DNA of 13,316 bases from NCBI GenBank assembly GCA_964385995.1, contig CAYLRF010000041.1, forward strand, positions 1-13,316. Reading direction: 5' to 3'. Of this stretch, positions 1 to 7,059 are shown in pieces (position 1 is the stretch's first letter; every line of letters begins with the position of its first letter). The stretch comes from CAYLRF01 sp964385995. GTDB taxonomy: Bacteria > Bacillota > Clostridia > Lachnospirales > Lachnospiraceae. The position numbers and the translations under genes were made by a program. The notes under the pieces were generated by a model. It was not told the origin of the DNA and did no database searches. It was given only the letters and a program-made list of their open reading frames with translations.

Positions 1-67
1 ACTTCCCTATATAAGTGCCATCCTGCACCTGCCTTACTTCCTCTTTTTCGATAGTGTTTTGAGTCAT
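1..67 (-). CDS. 5' end of an unidentified gene, cut by the window edge
   Basis: An ATG at 65-67 on the minus strand opens a frame that stays open to the left edge (22 codons, beginning MTQNTIEKEEVRQVQDGTYI). It lies 101 nt beyond the stop of the upstream permease, in the position of the next operon gene. The residues look protein-like, with no low complexity. No good Shine-Dalgarno precedes this ATG (the upstream bases read GTAAGAAA). An in-frame TTG eight codons... seven codons further upstream is a possible alternative start. A cre-like palindrome and a promoter-like pair of hexamers lie just upstream. The fragment is too short to assign to a family; a further glycoside hydrolase or sugar enzyme would fit the context, but that is only a guess. 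Confidence 0.5.
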   Translation of the reverse strand, partial: MTQNTIEKEEVRQVQDGTYIGK

Positions 68-114
68 TTTCTTACGCGCTTCAGACAATGAACTCGCGTT
101 TCACACCGGTAGGC

Positions 115-143
115 TTCATATCCGATTCGACCTGTTCGGTGAA
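115..143 (-). promoter_or_regulatory. candidate promoter upstream of the left-edge partial gene
   Basis: On the minus strand, TTCACC (138-143) and TATGAA (115-120) are separated by 17 nt, each matching four of six positions of the sigma-A hexamers. The -10-like hexamer lies inside the GGATATGAAGC motif that recurs in other leaders of this window. It is 48 nt upstream of the ATG at 67. This is a pattern match only. Confidence 0.3.
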
Positions 144-157
144 GGGAACGGTTCCAA
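143..157 (-). promoter_or_regulatory. cre-like / LacI-family operator candidate
   Basis: The minus strand reads TTGGAACCGTTCCCT, which fits every position of the degenerate catabolite-response consensus WTGNAANCGNWNNCW. Its centre is an 11-bp inverted repeat (GGAAC-G-GTTCC on the plus strand, 145-155). It sits between the permease stop and the next gene. CcpA or another LacI-family sugar regulator would be a sensible binder, but the consensus is loose. Confidence 0.35.
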
Positions 158-168
158 CACATCCGTCC

Positions 169-1029
169 TCATCCCTTGACCGCCGATATCGCCATGCCTT
201 CCACGAAGTATCTCTGGAAGACGATGTAAATAATATACAGCGGTATGCACGCCAGCACCGAACCCGCGAACGCTATCGGAAGGTCTCCCTTGCTCCCTGT
301 AGAAAGCATTTTCAGCATGACCTGCAGCGTCATCACGTTATCGCGGTTTAGGAACAGCGACGGCAGGAAATAGTCGTTCCAGTTGCCTATGAACATGAAA
401 ATCACCTGCGCCGCCACCGCCGGCTTCATCATCGGGAACATGATCGTCGTATACTGTCTTAAATATCCCGCTCCGTCCACCTTCGCCGCCTCGAATATCA
501 CGCTCGGTATCCCCCGCTGAAACTGCACGAAGAAGAACATCATCGATACACCGCCGAAAAGCGACGGCAAAATGAGCGGCCACAGCGTATTTACCAATCC
601 CGCCGAGTAGTAGATCCGATAAAGCGGCAGGATGACGCACGCCGCCGGGATCATGAGCGCCGAAAGCTGTATGATAAGGTGCAGGTTCCTGTGCCTCATG
701 TACATCTTGGAAAAAGCGAACGCCGACATACCCGAGAAGAACACGCACGGAATAATCGTCGCCGCCTCCACCACGAGAGTGTTCCTGAGCCCTACGAGCA
801 GGTTCCTCTTCTGCACCACGTCCACGTAGTTATGCCACTGCGGGTCTTTCGAGAAGAACGTGATCGTAAGCGCGTTCTGCACCTCCGCCGGGGTCTTCAC
901 GCTTGAGAGCACCATCCAGAGGAAGGGAAACACACACGTCGCGCACAGCAATATGAGATACGTATATACGACGATTGTCCCTATCACGCCGGCGCGTCGG
1001 CGTTTTATCTTAGTGCCTGCTTTTTTCAT
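169..1029 (-). CDS. carbohydrate ABC transporter permease (MalG/UgpE/LplC type)
   Basis: A 286-residue inner-membrane subunit of a sugar importer, usual length for this family. About six hydrophobic segments are visible; the first is near residues 16-42 and the last near 257-275. The cytoplasmic EAA loop that docks the ATPase is clear: EAA at 180-182, Gly188 and the closing FP at 198-199. The protein ends in AVKG, as MalG-type permeases often do. It is the last complete gene of the binding protein-permease-permease set and pairs with the permease at 1204-2244. The ATG at 1029 has AAGGAG at 1042-1047 with a rather long 12-nt spacer. Another ATG at 1039 is only 2 nt from the Shine-Dalgarno and opens a 9-codon ORF in a different frame, so translation may be tuned here. 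The substrate cannot be read from the sequence; arabino- or xylo-oligosaccharides are inferred from the GH43 neighbours. Confidence 0.93.
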   Translation of the reverse strand: MKKAGTKIKRRRAGVIGTIVVYTYLILLCATCVFPFLWMVLSSVKTPAEVQNALTITFFSKDPQWHNYVDVVQKRNLLVGLRNTLVVEAATIIPCVFFSGMSAFAFSKMYMRHRNLHLIIQLSALMIPAACVILPLYRIYYSAGLVNTLWPLILPSLFGGVSMMFFFVQFQRGIPSVIFEAAKVDGAGYLRQYTTIMFPMMKPAVAAQVIFMFIGNWNDYFLPSLFLNRDNVMTLQVMLKMLSTGSKGDLPIAFAGSVLACIPLYIIYIVFQRYFVEGMAISAVKG

Positions 1030-1075
1030 CTTCTGACATTTCTCCTTTATTTTCCCGGGTTTCTCACTCTGCTCA

Positions 1076-1103
1076 TTATGACCGGCCCGTTATGACCGGC
1101 CCC
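1076..1103. repeat. 14-bp tandem duplication between the two permease genes
   Basis: TTATGACCGGCCCG (1076-1089) is followed directly by TTATGACCGGCCCC (1090-1103), 13 of 14 bases identical. The copy at 1090-1103 is part of a longer block also found upstream of the rightmost GH43 gene, so the other copy looks like a local duplication of half of that block. Confidence 0.85.
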
Positions 1104-1114
1104 GCTTCATATCC
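1087..1114 (-). promoter_or_regulatory. conserved 28-bp intergenic block, copy 1 (upstream of the MalG-type permease)
   Basis: On the coding strand this block begins GGATATGAAGCGGGG and continues with CCGGTCATAA. It matches 13235-13262, in front of the cytosolic GH43 gene, at 23 of 28 positions without gaps. It lies 57 nt upstream of the permease start and downstream of a possible promoter. The function is unknown; an operator or an extended promoter element is plausible. Confidence 0.5.
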
Positions 1115-1131
1115 GAGGTCGGTTCCGAACA

Positions 1132-1159
1132 TTTATACGCCTTATCATTTAACGCGCAA
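1132..1159 (-). promoter_or_regulatory. candidate internal promoter for the last permease gene
   Basis: On the minus strand, TTGCGC (1154-1159) and TATAAA (1132-1137) are 16 nt apart. The -10 hexamer matches five of six consensus positions, the -35 only three. It lies in the unusually long 174-nt gap between the two permease genes, where an internal promoter would explain the spacing. Confidence 0.35.
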
Positions 1160-1203
1160 GTAAAGCAGAGACTGCAACACTCCACGATTCACGCGCATAC
1201 CCG

Positions 1204-2244
1204 TTATTCGCTGTACACCCACTTATCCTGCGCCTTGAACTGTATCATGGTGATGATAAGTATCGCTATCGTAAGCACCACCGAGGCCGCGGAGGCCACG
1301 CCGTAGTAGCTTCTCCTTATGCCGTAGCCCCAGATGAAGTACACCACAGTCTGCGCTCCCGGAGCCCCGTTCGCGAAGATGTCCGCGTCCACGTAGCTTT
1401 GCAGGTTGCTGATAAAGTGCGTGCAAAACAGATAGAAGATCGTGGGTGATATCATGGGCAGCGATATCTTGAAGAACTTCGTGATTTCCCCCGCCCCGTC
1501 AAGCTCCGCCGCCTCGTAGTAATCCCTCCCGACGTTTGTCAGAGCGGCGAGGCACAGCACCATGGTCGAGCCTATAGACCCCCATGTGTTCTTGATGATG
1601 ATCGCGACCTTTATCCAGCCGGAGTTTGTGAGCCACTGTATATCCGTCCCAAGCACCTGATTTACTATGCCGTACTCATTATCGAAGATGTAGCGCCATA
1701 TGATGTTCATGGCCACCGCCGATGAGACGACGGGCATGTAGATGAGCATACGTATGAGCTTCGACCCCCTCACGACCTTGTTGCTCGCGAGCATGGCCGC
1801 TGTGATGAGGCCGAAGAAAATCCCCAGCGGGACGGTTATCATAAATATCAGGTTATTCACGACGGCGTTCTTAAACGATGACGAGTAGATGGGGTTCGTG
1901 AACAGGGCCTTGTAATTCGCGAAGTTGTTCCACAGCTCGCCTATACGGGCCATGAAAGGTTTGGAGCTTCCCAGCACCTTGAAGCCGTTATAATCGGTGA
2001 GGCTGTAAAGAAGCGCTATCGCGACCGGAATGACCGTAAAGGCGATAAGGCCCACGTATTTCACCGAGATGAAGGCCAGTGCCGTGCGGTTTTCCTTGCG
2101 CATGAGCGGACTTACCTTATTCTTCCTCCTGCGGGCCTTAGCTTTCGCGGGAGCCGGCGCGGACGTCCCACCGCCCGAAGACGATGTACTCGCGGATACC
2201 TCACCGCCCGGGGCCGTTTGACCCACGGCTTTTGATCTCTTCAT
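1204..2244 (-). CDS. carbohydrate ABC transporter permease (MalF/UgpA/LplB type) with extended N-terminus
   Basis: A 346-residue membrane subunit of the sugar importer. The EAA loop is well conserved (EAA 244-246, Gly252, LP at 262-263), and the C-terminus QDKWVYSE is typical of the UgpA/LacF branch. Hydrophobic segments begin near residues 60-82. The first ~50 residues are unusual: a Ser/Gly/Ala/Pro-rich stretch (about 12-35) followed by a Lys/Arg cluster (34-45), added to a family core of roughly 290-300 residues. The frame is open further upstream, but the ATG at 2244 is preferred because AGGAGG (2254-2259) lies 9 nt ahead of it and upstream ATGs would overlap the binding-protein gene. Only 13 nt separate it from that gene, so the two are surely co-transcribed. 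The partner permease follows after 174 nt. Confidence 0.93.
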   Translation of the reverse strand: MKRSKAVGQTAPGGEVSASTSSSGGGTSAPAPAKAKARRRKNKVSPLMRKENRTALAFISVKYVGLIAFTVIPVAIALLYSLTDYNGFKVLGSSKPFMARIGELWNNFANYKALFTNPIYSSSFKNAVVNNLIFMITVPLGIFFGLITAAMLASNKVVRGSKLIRMLIYMPVVSSAVAMNIIWRYIFDNEYGIVNQVLGTDIQWLTNSGWIKVAIIIKNTWGSIGSTMVLCLAALTNVGRDYYEAAELDGAGEITKFFKISLPMISPTIFYLFCTHFISNLQSYVDADIFANGAPGAQTVVYFIWGYGIRRSYYGVASAASVVLTIAILIITMIQFKAQDKWVYSE

Positions 2245-2253
2245 GAGATGAAT

Positions 2254-2259
2254 CCTCCT
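2254..2259 (-). promoter_or_regulatory. ribosome binding site overlapping the upstream stop codon
   Basis: The minus strand reads TAGGAGG: the TAG stop of the binding-protein gene (2258-2260) shares two bases with AGGAGG for the permease. It fixes the permease start at 2244 (9-nt spacer) and suggests translational coupling. Confidence 0.8.
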
Positions 2260-3823
2260 ACTCGTGCAGCTGCGCGTATCCCTCGTCCAGCAGCGCCTGC
2301 ATTTGCGGCTTAAAGGCCTCCATGGACTTTCTGACATCTACCCACGAACCGTCCGACTGAGCCTTAAAGAGGCTCCCCGGGCTTCCGTCCGTGCCTCCGG
2401 TAATCCAGTTACTGTACTCGGTATACCACAGATCGTCCAGTGTCCTAGCGACGGCCTGGAAACTTCCGTTCAGCTCGTCGGTGTATGTTTTCCCGTCAGC
2501 GCCCGTCTTTGTCCCTCCGACTCCGTCGACCACGTCGATCCACACGCTCCTGTGCGCCGGGCAGGGATTATCTTTCCCGGTATGTCCGGCTATAAAACCT
2601 TCAGTGTCATTGGAAAACTCCGTCGCGAGCGACTTCAGGTTCGGTATGCACTGCCCGCGCATGTACTGCGTGCGCTGTGAACTCGGGTCCGTGGCGAGGT
2701 ATTTCACCAGCTCTAAGGCCGCGTCCTTGCACTCGCAGTTACTGGATATGGCGTAGCACATACTTCCGACCACGGCCGTCGATACGGCGCCCTTAGCTGT
2801 TCCCTGAAGAACAGGGATGATATCCCAGTCAAAGCCCACCGTCGGCCACCAGTCTTTCACCGTCCACGGGCCAAGTGTTCCGTAAAATATCGAGCGGCCC
2901 GACGTGAAATATGTCTCCTGATTCGCTGTCGTTCCGGAACCGGGGGTAAGTCCTTCCTTATAGCAGTTCTGGGCGAAGGTCAAAGCCTCCACGAAGTTGT
3001 CGCTGTCTATCTGCGAGTGCCATCCAGACTCATCCTCCGTGAAATACTGAGCGTTATTCGAGAAAACCGTACTCTGAAAGTCCAGCCCGCTGATAACCGA
3101 CTCTTCTGCTCCGAGAACCGTCTTCAGCTTCTTGCCGATATCCATAAACTCGTTGAAATTCATCGCGTCGGTAGAGCTTAATACCCGGTTCACGTCGATC
3201 CTGCTTCCGGGATTCGCGCTGTTATATTTCTGCACCGCGTCATTTAAAAGTCCGGTGTTTACCGCCATCGCGTAGGGTCCCATGTCCTTCGGAAGCCCGT
3301 AAAGCCTCGCCGCGTCCGATTTGCCCGCCTTCATCTTTTCAGCGTCAAAGTAGTAAATCTCATATCCTTTGAGGTAAAGATCATCGAGAAATTCCTGATC
3401 CAGATGATCCGTGATATCAGCGAGTTTCCCCGACGCCACAAACCTTAAGAACATGTCGTCCTGAAGCATGAAGACGTCAGGCAAATCGTCGCCCATGCCG
3501 TCTAAAGCCACCTCATACGAAGTATCATCGGCATACCACTCTAAGTTCGCGAGAATGTTGTCGTGCGTCTGGTTGAAATCATCCACGAACTGCTGATAGT
3601 TCGACTTCTCCGTATCAAGACCGCGTCCCGTAAACGTGATGTCCACGACCTCGCCGCTTTCCAGACTGTTCCAGCCTTCCTCGCTGTGCTTGTCAGTGGT
3701 CTGCCCTTTTCCCTTGCTGTCTCCCTTTGCCTTGTCCTTGCCGCCGCAACCCGCGAGCAGCGCGAGCGACATGACCGCAACCAACGCAATCGAAACGATC
3801 TTCCTGAACTTCTTCCACTTCAT
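2258..3823 (-). CDS. extracellular sugar-binding lipoprotein of the ABC importer
   Basis: A 521-residue solute-binding protein of the family-1 (UgpB/LplA-like) type, longer than the common ~430 residues. A signal peptide (basic MKWKKFRK, hydrophobic core to residue 23) ends in the lipobox LAGC, so Cys26 would be lipid-anchored. A Lys/Gly/Ser-rich tether follows (27-50), then the binding fold. The stretch DDLPDVFMLQ (112-121), followed by a region ending in ASGKLADIT (130-138), is typical of sugar-binding proteins. The frame is open to 3907, but the ATG at 3823 has a perfect AGGAGGT 8 nt upstream and begins exactly at the signal peptide. It captures oligosaccharides and hands them to the two permeases encoded directly downstream. 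The ligand is unknown; GH43 neighbours point to arabinan- or xylan-derived sugars. Confidence 0.93.
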   Translation of the reverse strand: MKWKKFRKIVSIALVAVMSLALLAGCGGKDKAKGDSKGKGQTTDKHSEEGWNSLESGEVVDITFTGRGLDTEKSNYQQFVDDFNQTHDNILANLEWYADDTSYEVALDGMGDDLPDVFMLQDDMFLRFVASGKLADITDHLDQEFLDDLYLKGYEIYYFDAEKMKAGKSDAARLYGLPKDMGPYAMAVNTGLLNDAVQKYNSANPGSRIDVNRVLSSTDAMNFNEFMDIGKKLKTVLGAEESVISGLDFQSTVFSNNAQYFTEDESGWHSQIDSDNFVEALTFAQNCYKEGLTPGSGTTANQETYFTSGRSIFYGTLGPWTVKDWWPTVGFDWDIIPVLQGTAKGAVSTAVVGSMCYAISSNCECKDAALELVKYLATDPSSQRTQYMRGQCIPNLKSLATEFSNDTEGFIAGHTGKDNPCPAHRSVWIDVVDGVGGTKTGADGKTYTDELNGSFQAVARTLDDLWYTEYSNWITGGTDGSPGSLFKAQSDGSWVDVRKSMEAFKPQMQALLDEGYAQLHE

Positions 3824-3845
3824 CAGCTCATACCTCCTAAAGTCC

Positions 3846-3862
3846 GCGGATCTAACATCCGC
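3846..3862 (-). promoter_or_regulatory. small hairpin / inverted repeat before the binding-protein ribosome site
   Basis: The minus strand reads GCGGAT-GTTAG-ATCCGC, a perfect 6-bp stem with a 5-nt loop, about 7 nt upstream of the Shine-Dalgarno. It could be an operator half-site pair or a leader hairpin. There is no T-tract, so it is not a terminator. The rest of 3863-4099 shows only weak motif matches. Confidence 0.35.
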
Positions 3863-4099
3863 ACATCCCGCCGCCTTCCGACACTTCCTTGCGAACACTT
3901 CCTTCAATACCTTCTACGACAATATTCGGACGTCCTTTTACATCTGACTTTGCAAATCCTCTCAGGCCGAATGAATCGGAAACATCCGCTTACGTTTTAA
4001 AATTCTCGCAATTATTTCTCTTCACATTCGGTGTCCGGTATTTCAAAATTCATCCGATAGGATCGCGTCATACTTATATTCCACCACCGCCGGATGCCC

Positions 4100-6793
4100 T
4101 TACTTGCCTCCCGCTATATCCTTATACGTGAAATCGCTGAAAATCATCGACGACTTATCCTCCGCGTACAGCCCGATGTATCCCGTCAGGAAAGCGTCGT
4201 CATCGAACGCGTCGATTACCTCTTCGTCATTCACCGACACAGTGATATGTCCGTTCACCGCCCTCACCGTGACCTTCTGCGTAGCGGCCGCGAATGACTG
4301 TCCTGCCGGGAGCTTGGCCATGCCGAGTGACTTTTGCTTGTCATAAAGACGTTTCGAAAGTTTTACGGAAAACCGATCAACCGACAGGATATACCCTCTG
4401 TACTGCGTCCCGATGTTTTGCAGCGTGTCCGAATATGTGTATGAATAGTCGTTCATGCGAAAGAGAATACCGCAGGTGCCGTTCGCGAGGAGCCTCAACT
4501 TCACCGAGAACTCATAGTTGCCGTTTCCCTTGTGACCCGTGCGTGCCAGCGTTCTGGGGTCCGCCGCACTCGTAAGTATCCCCTGCTGCGTCACGGACGG
4601 GGAGCCAAGCTCCGACCGAAAGACCGTGTTCGCCCTGTCAGTCAGGGTGTCCGCGCCCTCAGTCGCGTCAGCGGCGTCACGCTCAGCCGAGAAGCTCAGC
4701 GCGTCAAGCGTGCCGCTGTATACACGGATTTTCAGCGTATGCACGCCCTGCTCCTTTATCTCGAAATTCCCCGCGTGAACGTTCGCGTATTTTGCCTTGC
4801 CGAAATCATCCTTAGTCGGCGTATCCATAAGGAAAATCGTCTCATTGTCCACGATCGCCTCGAAAACAGCTCCGGCGCTGTCTTTTCCCGCCGTCATGTT
4901 CAGAGCGTAAAGCCCCGCGGCGGGAGCGTTTACCGTATACTTGATCCAGTCGCCCGCTGAAAGAACCAACGAACGCGCCTCGGGGGAAGCGACCTTCTTC
5001 GTGGTCTCCTTCTCACCCTGACGGACGCCGTCGGCCGTAACCTTGCCCTTCGCCAGTGAGAAACCGCGGTTTTCTTCCTTCATGTAAGCATACGCCGGCC
5101 AGCTTCCTCCGCGAAGATCTTTTACCGCCTCGAAATCCGACGTCCCGAAAGCGTCGTTCGTAAACGCGAGCGTGCAGGCTGTCCCGGCTCCGAAACCGAT
5201 CTTCCCGGCCGGGAGAGAATCGTTGATGTTTATGACAGCCATGTTGTCATAGTAAAGAACCGCCTTTGACGAGCCGTTCACGAGCTTTACTATGTGCTCC
5301 GAGTCAGCGTTTGTGGATGTGGAAATCTTCGCTTCCCCGAGCGTCTTTAAACTGCCGTTCTTAATCTGATTTAATGTAAGCGTCTCGCCGTTTACGGAGG
5401 CCTCCACATAGTTTGAGGCGTCCGTCGCTCCGAAGATGACGCTGCCCCTGCCTCCCGAAAGCTTCAGGGAGAGTTCCGCTGTATATACGTCCTTGGTGGA
5501 TTCGGGACTTACCTTCAGGCCACCCAGAGACTGAAGAGAATTTACGTCTCCCCTAAAATCCGGCATTGTAGGCTGCGGACGTTCGTAATTTCCTATACCG
5601 TTTGTCAGCACGTACGCGCCGTTTGTGAAGTATTGCGTGATGGCCAGTCTTCTGCCCGCGTCGTGTTTGTTATTCTGATGATCGGTGCGGTTCGCTATAT
5701 GAAACGCCGTGTAAATGCTGTCGATGTTCGGCCCCACGGCGTTGCTGCTGTGTCCCGGCCCACGAAAGGTGGTGACGTCGCTCTTACCCGTGATGGAGTT
5801 ATAGGGAATGAGTGCCTCGTTATCCATGCCCGATGACTCGAGGAGAATGTTGTCCCACACTGACATGAGACCCTCCAGCGGACTCTTCGACTTCGTGTAC
5901 GAATATCCCACGCGGTAAGAGGCGCTGTCCACGTGATTTCCCGTATATGTCATGTAATGATAGCCGTTTCGTGAGAAGAATCCCGGTCCCTCGGTCCAGC
6001 CTCCCAGCCTCGCGGAGGAAATATCCACGATCTTATCCTTGTCAAGCACGACTTTGCAGTCTTTTATGTCGCCGCTCGGGCCGTCCTCGAAATCAATCGG
6101 CACGGCGGTGATGGCGCTCGGTGTTCTGGTATTGTTGGCGCTCACAAGGTAGAGTGAGCCGTCATCCGTAAGAGCGAACGTGCCGTCTATGCCCAGACCC
6201 TCATTTCCGGAAATCACGCGAAACGGCCCTTCGGGCGTCCTGCTTCGGAGAAAATAGTGCCCGTGCCCGCTCTGGGACTCGCACATGTAAAACCATCCTT
6301 TGTAGTATATAACCTCAGGAGCATAGGCGCCCTGTGTAGGCGTCTCCTTGGGGTTCCCGGAATCGAGGAACATCTCGCCGTCGGGATCCGTATCCGGGTC
6401 ATAAGCCCACCCAAGCTGTGTCCAGTCCACGAGATTGTCGCTCCTCCAAACTCCTATCTTCCTGCGGGTCGTCTCATAGGTAGCGGCAGGCGTCGAGCAA
6501 TAGAGATAATAGCGGTTCCCGTGACGCATGATGAACGGGTCGCCCACGCTGTACGGAATGTTTCCGAGCGGCACGTCTATGTAGTTATGGTATGTTTTGT
6601 AATCCGCGTTGTTTAGCTTCACCACGGCCTCTCCCTCATCCGTGGGGACACGCTTCGTAATGTCATAAGCCTCCGTGGAGGGGGTCGGATCCTTCTTCTT
6701 CGTCTCCGTCTTCCCTCCGCACGCTGTCAGAGCGAGCGAGACAGCCAGACACATGGCCACAGCCGATACCGCTCCTTTAAATTTTCTTCCCAT
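4100..6793 (-). CDS. multi-modular GH43 glycoside hydrolase lipoprotein
   Basis: An 897-residue exported enzyme. A signal peptide ends in LTAC, so Cys25 is the likely lipid anchor. The GH43 five-bladed propeller spans about 70-410 with the expected catalytic carboxylates: Asp85 (VGDPF, general base), Asp203 (GIDGTF, pKa modulator) and Glu268 (WTEGPGFF, general acid), plus APE at 158-160 and GPGHSS with His348. Known GH43 activities include beta-xylosidase, alpha-L-arabinofuranosidase and arabinanase; the sequence does not decide between them. A jelly-roll module follows (about 425-550), then a CBM6/35-like module (about 575-702, GDWIKYTV and GVHTLKIRVYSG) and a second concanavalin-like module (about 725-893). 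The ATG at 6793 has AAGGAG with a 7-nt spacer. It lies between the giant repeat protein and the binding protein, fitting degradation at the cell surface just before uptake. Confidence 0.92.
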   Translation of the reverse strand: MGRKFKGAVSAVAMCLAVSLALTACGGKTETKKKDPTPSTEAYDITKRVPTDEGEAVVKLNNADYKTYHNYIDVPLGNIPYSVGDPFIMRHGNRYYLYCSTPAATYETTRRKIGVWRSDNLVDWTQLGWAYDPDTDPDGEMFLDSGNPKETPTQGAYAPEVIYYKGWFYMCESQSGHGHYFLRSRTPEGPFRVISGNEGLGIDGTFALTDDGSLYLVSANNTRTPSAITAVPIDFEDGPSGDIKDCKVVLDKDKIVDISSARLGGWTEGPGFFSRNGYHYMTYTGNHVDSASYRVGYSYTKSKSPLEGLMSVWDNILLESSGMDNEALIPYNSITGKSDVTTFRGPGHSSNAVGPNIDSIYTAFHIANRTDHQNNKHDAGRRLAITQYFTNGAYVLTNGIGNYERPQPTMPDFRGDVNSLQSLGGLKVSPESTKDVYTAELSLKLSGGRGSVIFGATDASNYVEASVNGETLTLNQIKNGSLKTLGEAKISTSTNADSEHIVKLVNGSSKAVLYYDNMAVININDSLPAGKIGFGAGTACTLAFTNDAFGTSDFEAVKDLRGGSWPAYAYMKEENRGFSLAKGKVTADGVRQGEKETTKKVASPEARSLVLSAGDWIKYTVNAPAAGLYALNMTAGKDSAGAVFEAIVDNETIFLMDTPTKDDFGKAKYANVHAGNFEIKEQGVHTLKIRVYSGTLDALSFSAERDAADATEGADTLTDRANTVFRSELGSPSVTQQGILTSAADPRTLARTGHKGNGNYEFSVKLRLLANGTCGILFRMNDYSYTYSDTLQNIGTQYRGYILSVDRFSVKLSKRLYDKQKSLGMAKLPAGQSFAAATQKVTVRAVNGHITVSVNDEEVIDAFDDDAFLTGYIGLYAEDKSSMIFSDFTYKDIAGGK

Positions 6794-6858
6794 ACACAGT
6801 CTCCTTTATTTTGACTAATTTCATGACATCCGTGACGGCGGAGGGCATTTCCCCATTT

Positions 6859-6871
6859 GCCGATCTTCGGC
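6859..6871. other. short perfect hairpin in the leader of the GH43 lipoprotein gene
   Basis: GCCGA-TCT-TCGGC on the plus strand (5-bp stem, 3-nt loop), 66 nt upstream of the start codon. It has no adjacent T-tract on either strand, so it is not a terminator. The surrounding 6794-7059 intergenic region holds no recognisable gene. Confidence 0.3.
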
Positions 6872-7010
6872 ATCCGGCGCCCAACATCAGCCGACCGAAA
6901 CCCACCGTATCAGATTCACACGTCGCGTCTCCCACCGTCACGCGATTATGCCCTTGCCGGGTTATGTTTTAGTGCCGCGCCCGATTCCTGGCATCGCGGC
7001 TCCCGCTGTC

Positions 7011-7035
7011 ACAAACAAAAGACTCCCCCGGCGTC
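7011..7035 (-). terminator. weak terminator-like structure after the giant repeat protein
   Basis: On the minus strand a short imperfect stem (GAC...GTC with an inner CC/GG pair, 7021-7035) is followed by TTTTGTTTGT. The stem is only three plus two base pairs, so termination would be partial at best. It starts 24 nt past the stop codon. Confidence 0.2.
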
Positions 7036-7059
7036 AAGCAGATGTTCCCCTTCCTTATG

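Noticed and set aside
64..162. 32-residue minus-strand ORF whose TGA overlaps the left-edge gene's ATG
   Set aside because: The overlap looks coupled, but the peptide is Arg/Cys/His-rich and it spans the cre-like palindrome and leader motif, so non-coding regulatory DNA is likelier.
4045..4063. Terminator after the GH43 lipoprotein gene (ATCC-TATC-GGAT then AATTTTG)
   Set aside because: The stem is only 4 bp and the T-tract is short and broken, too weak to list as a terminator.
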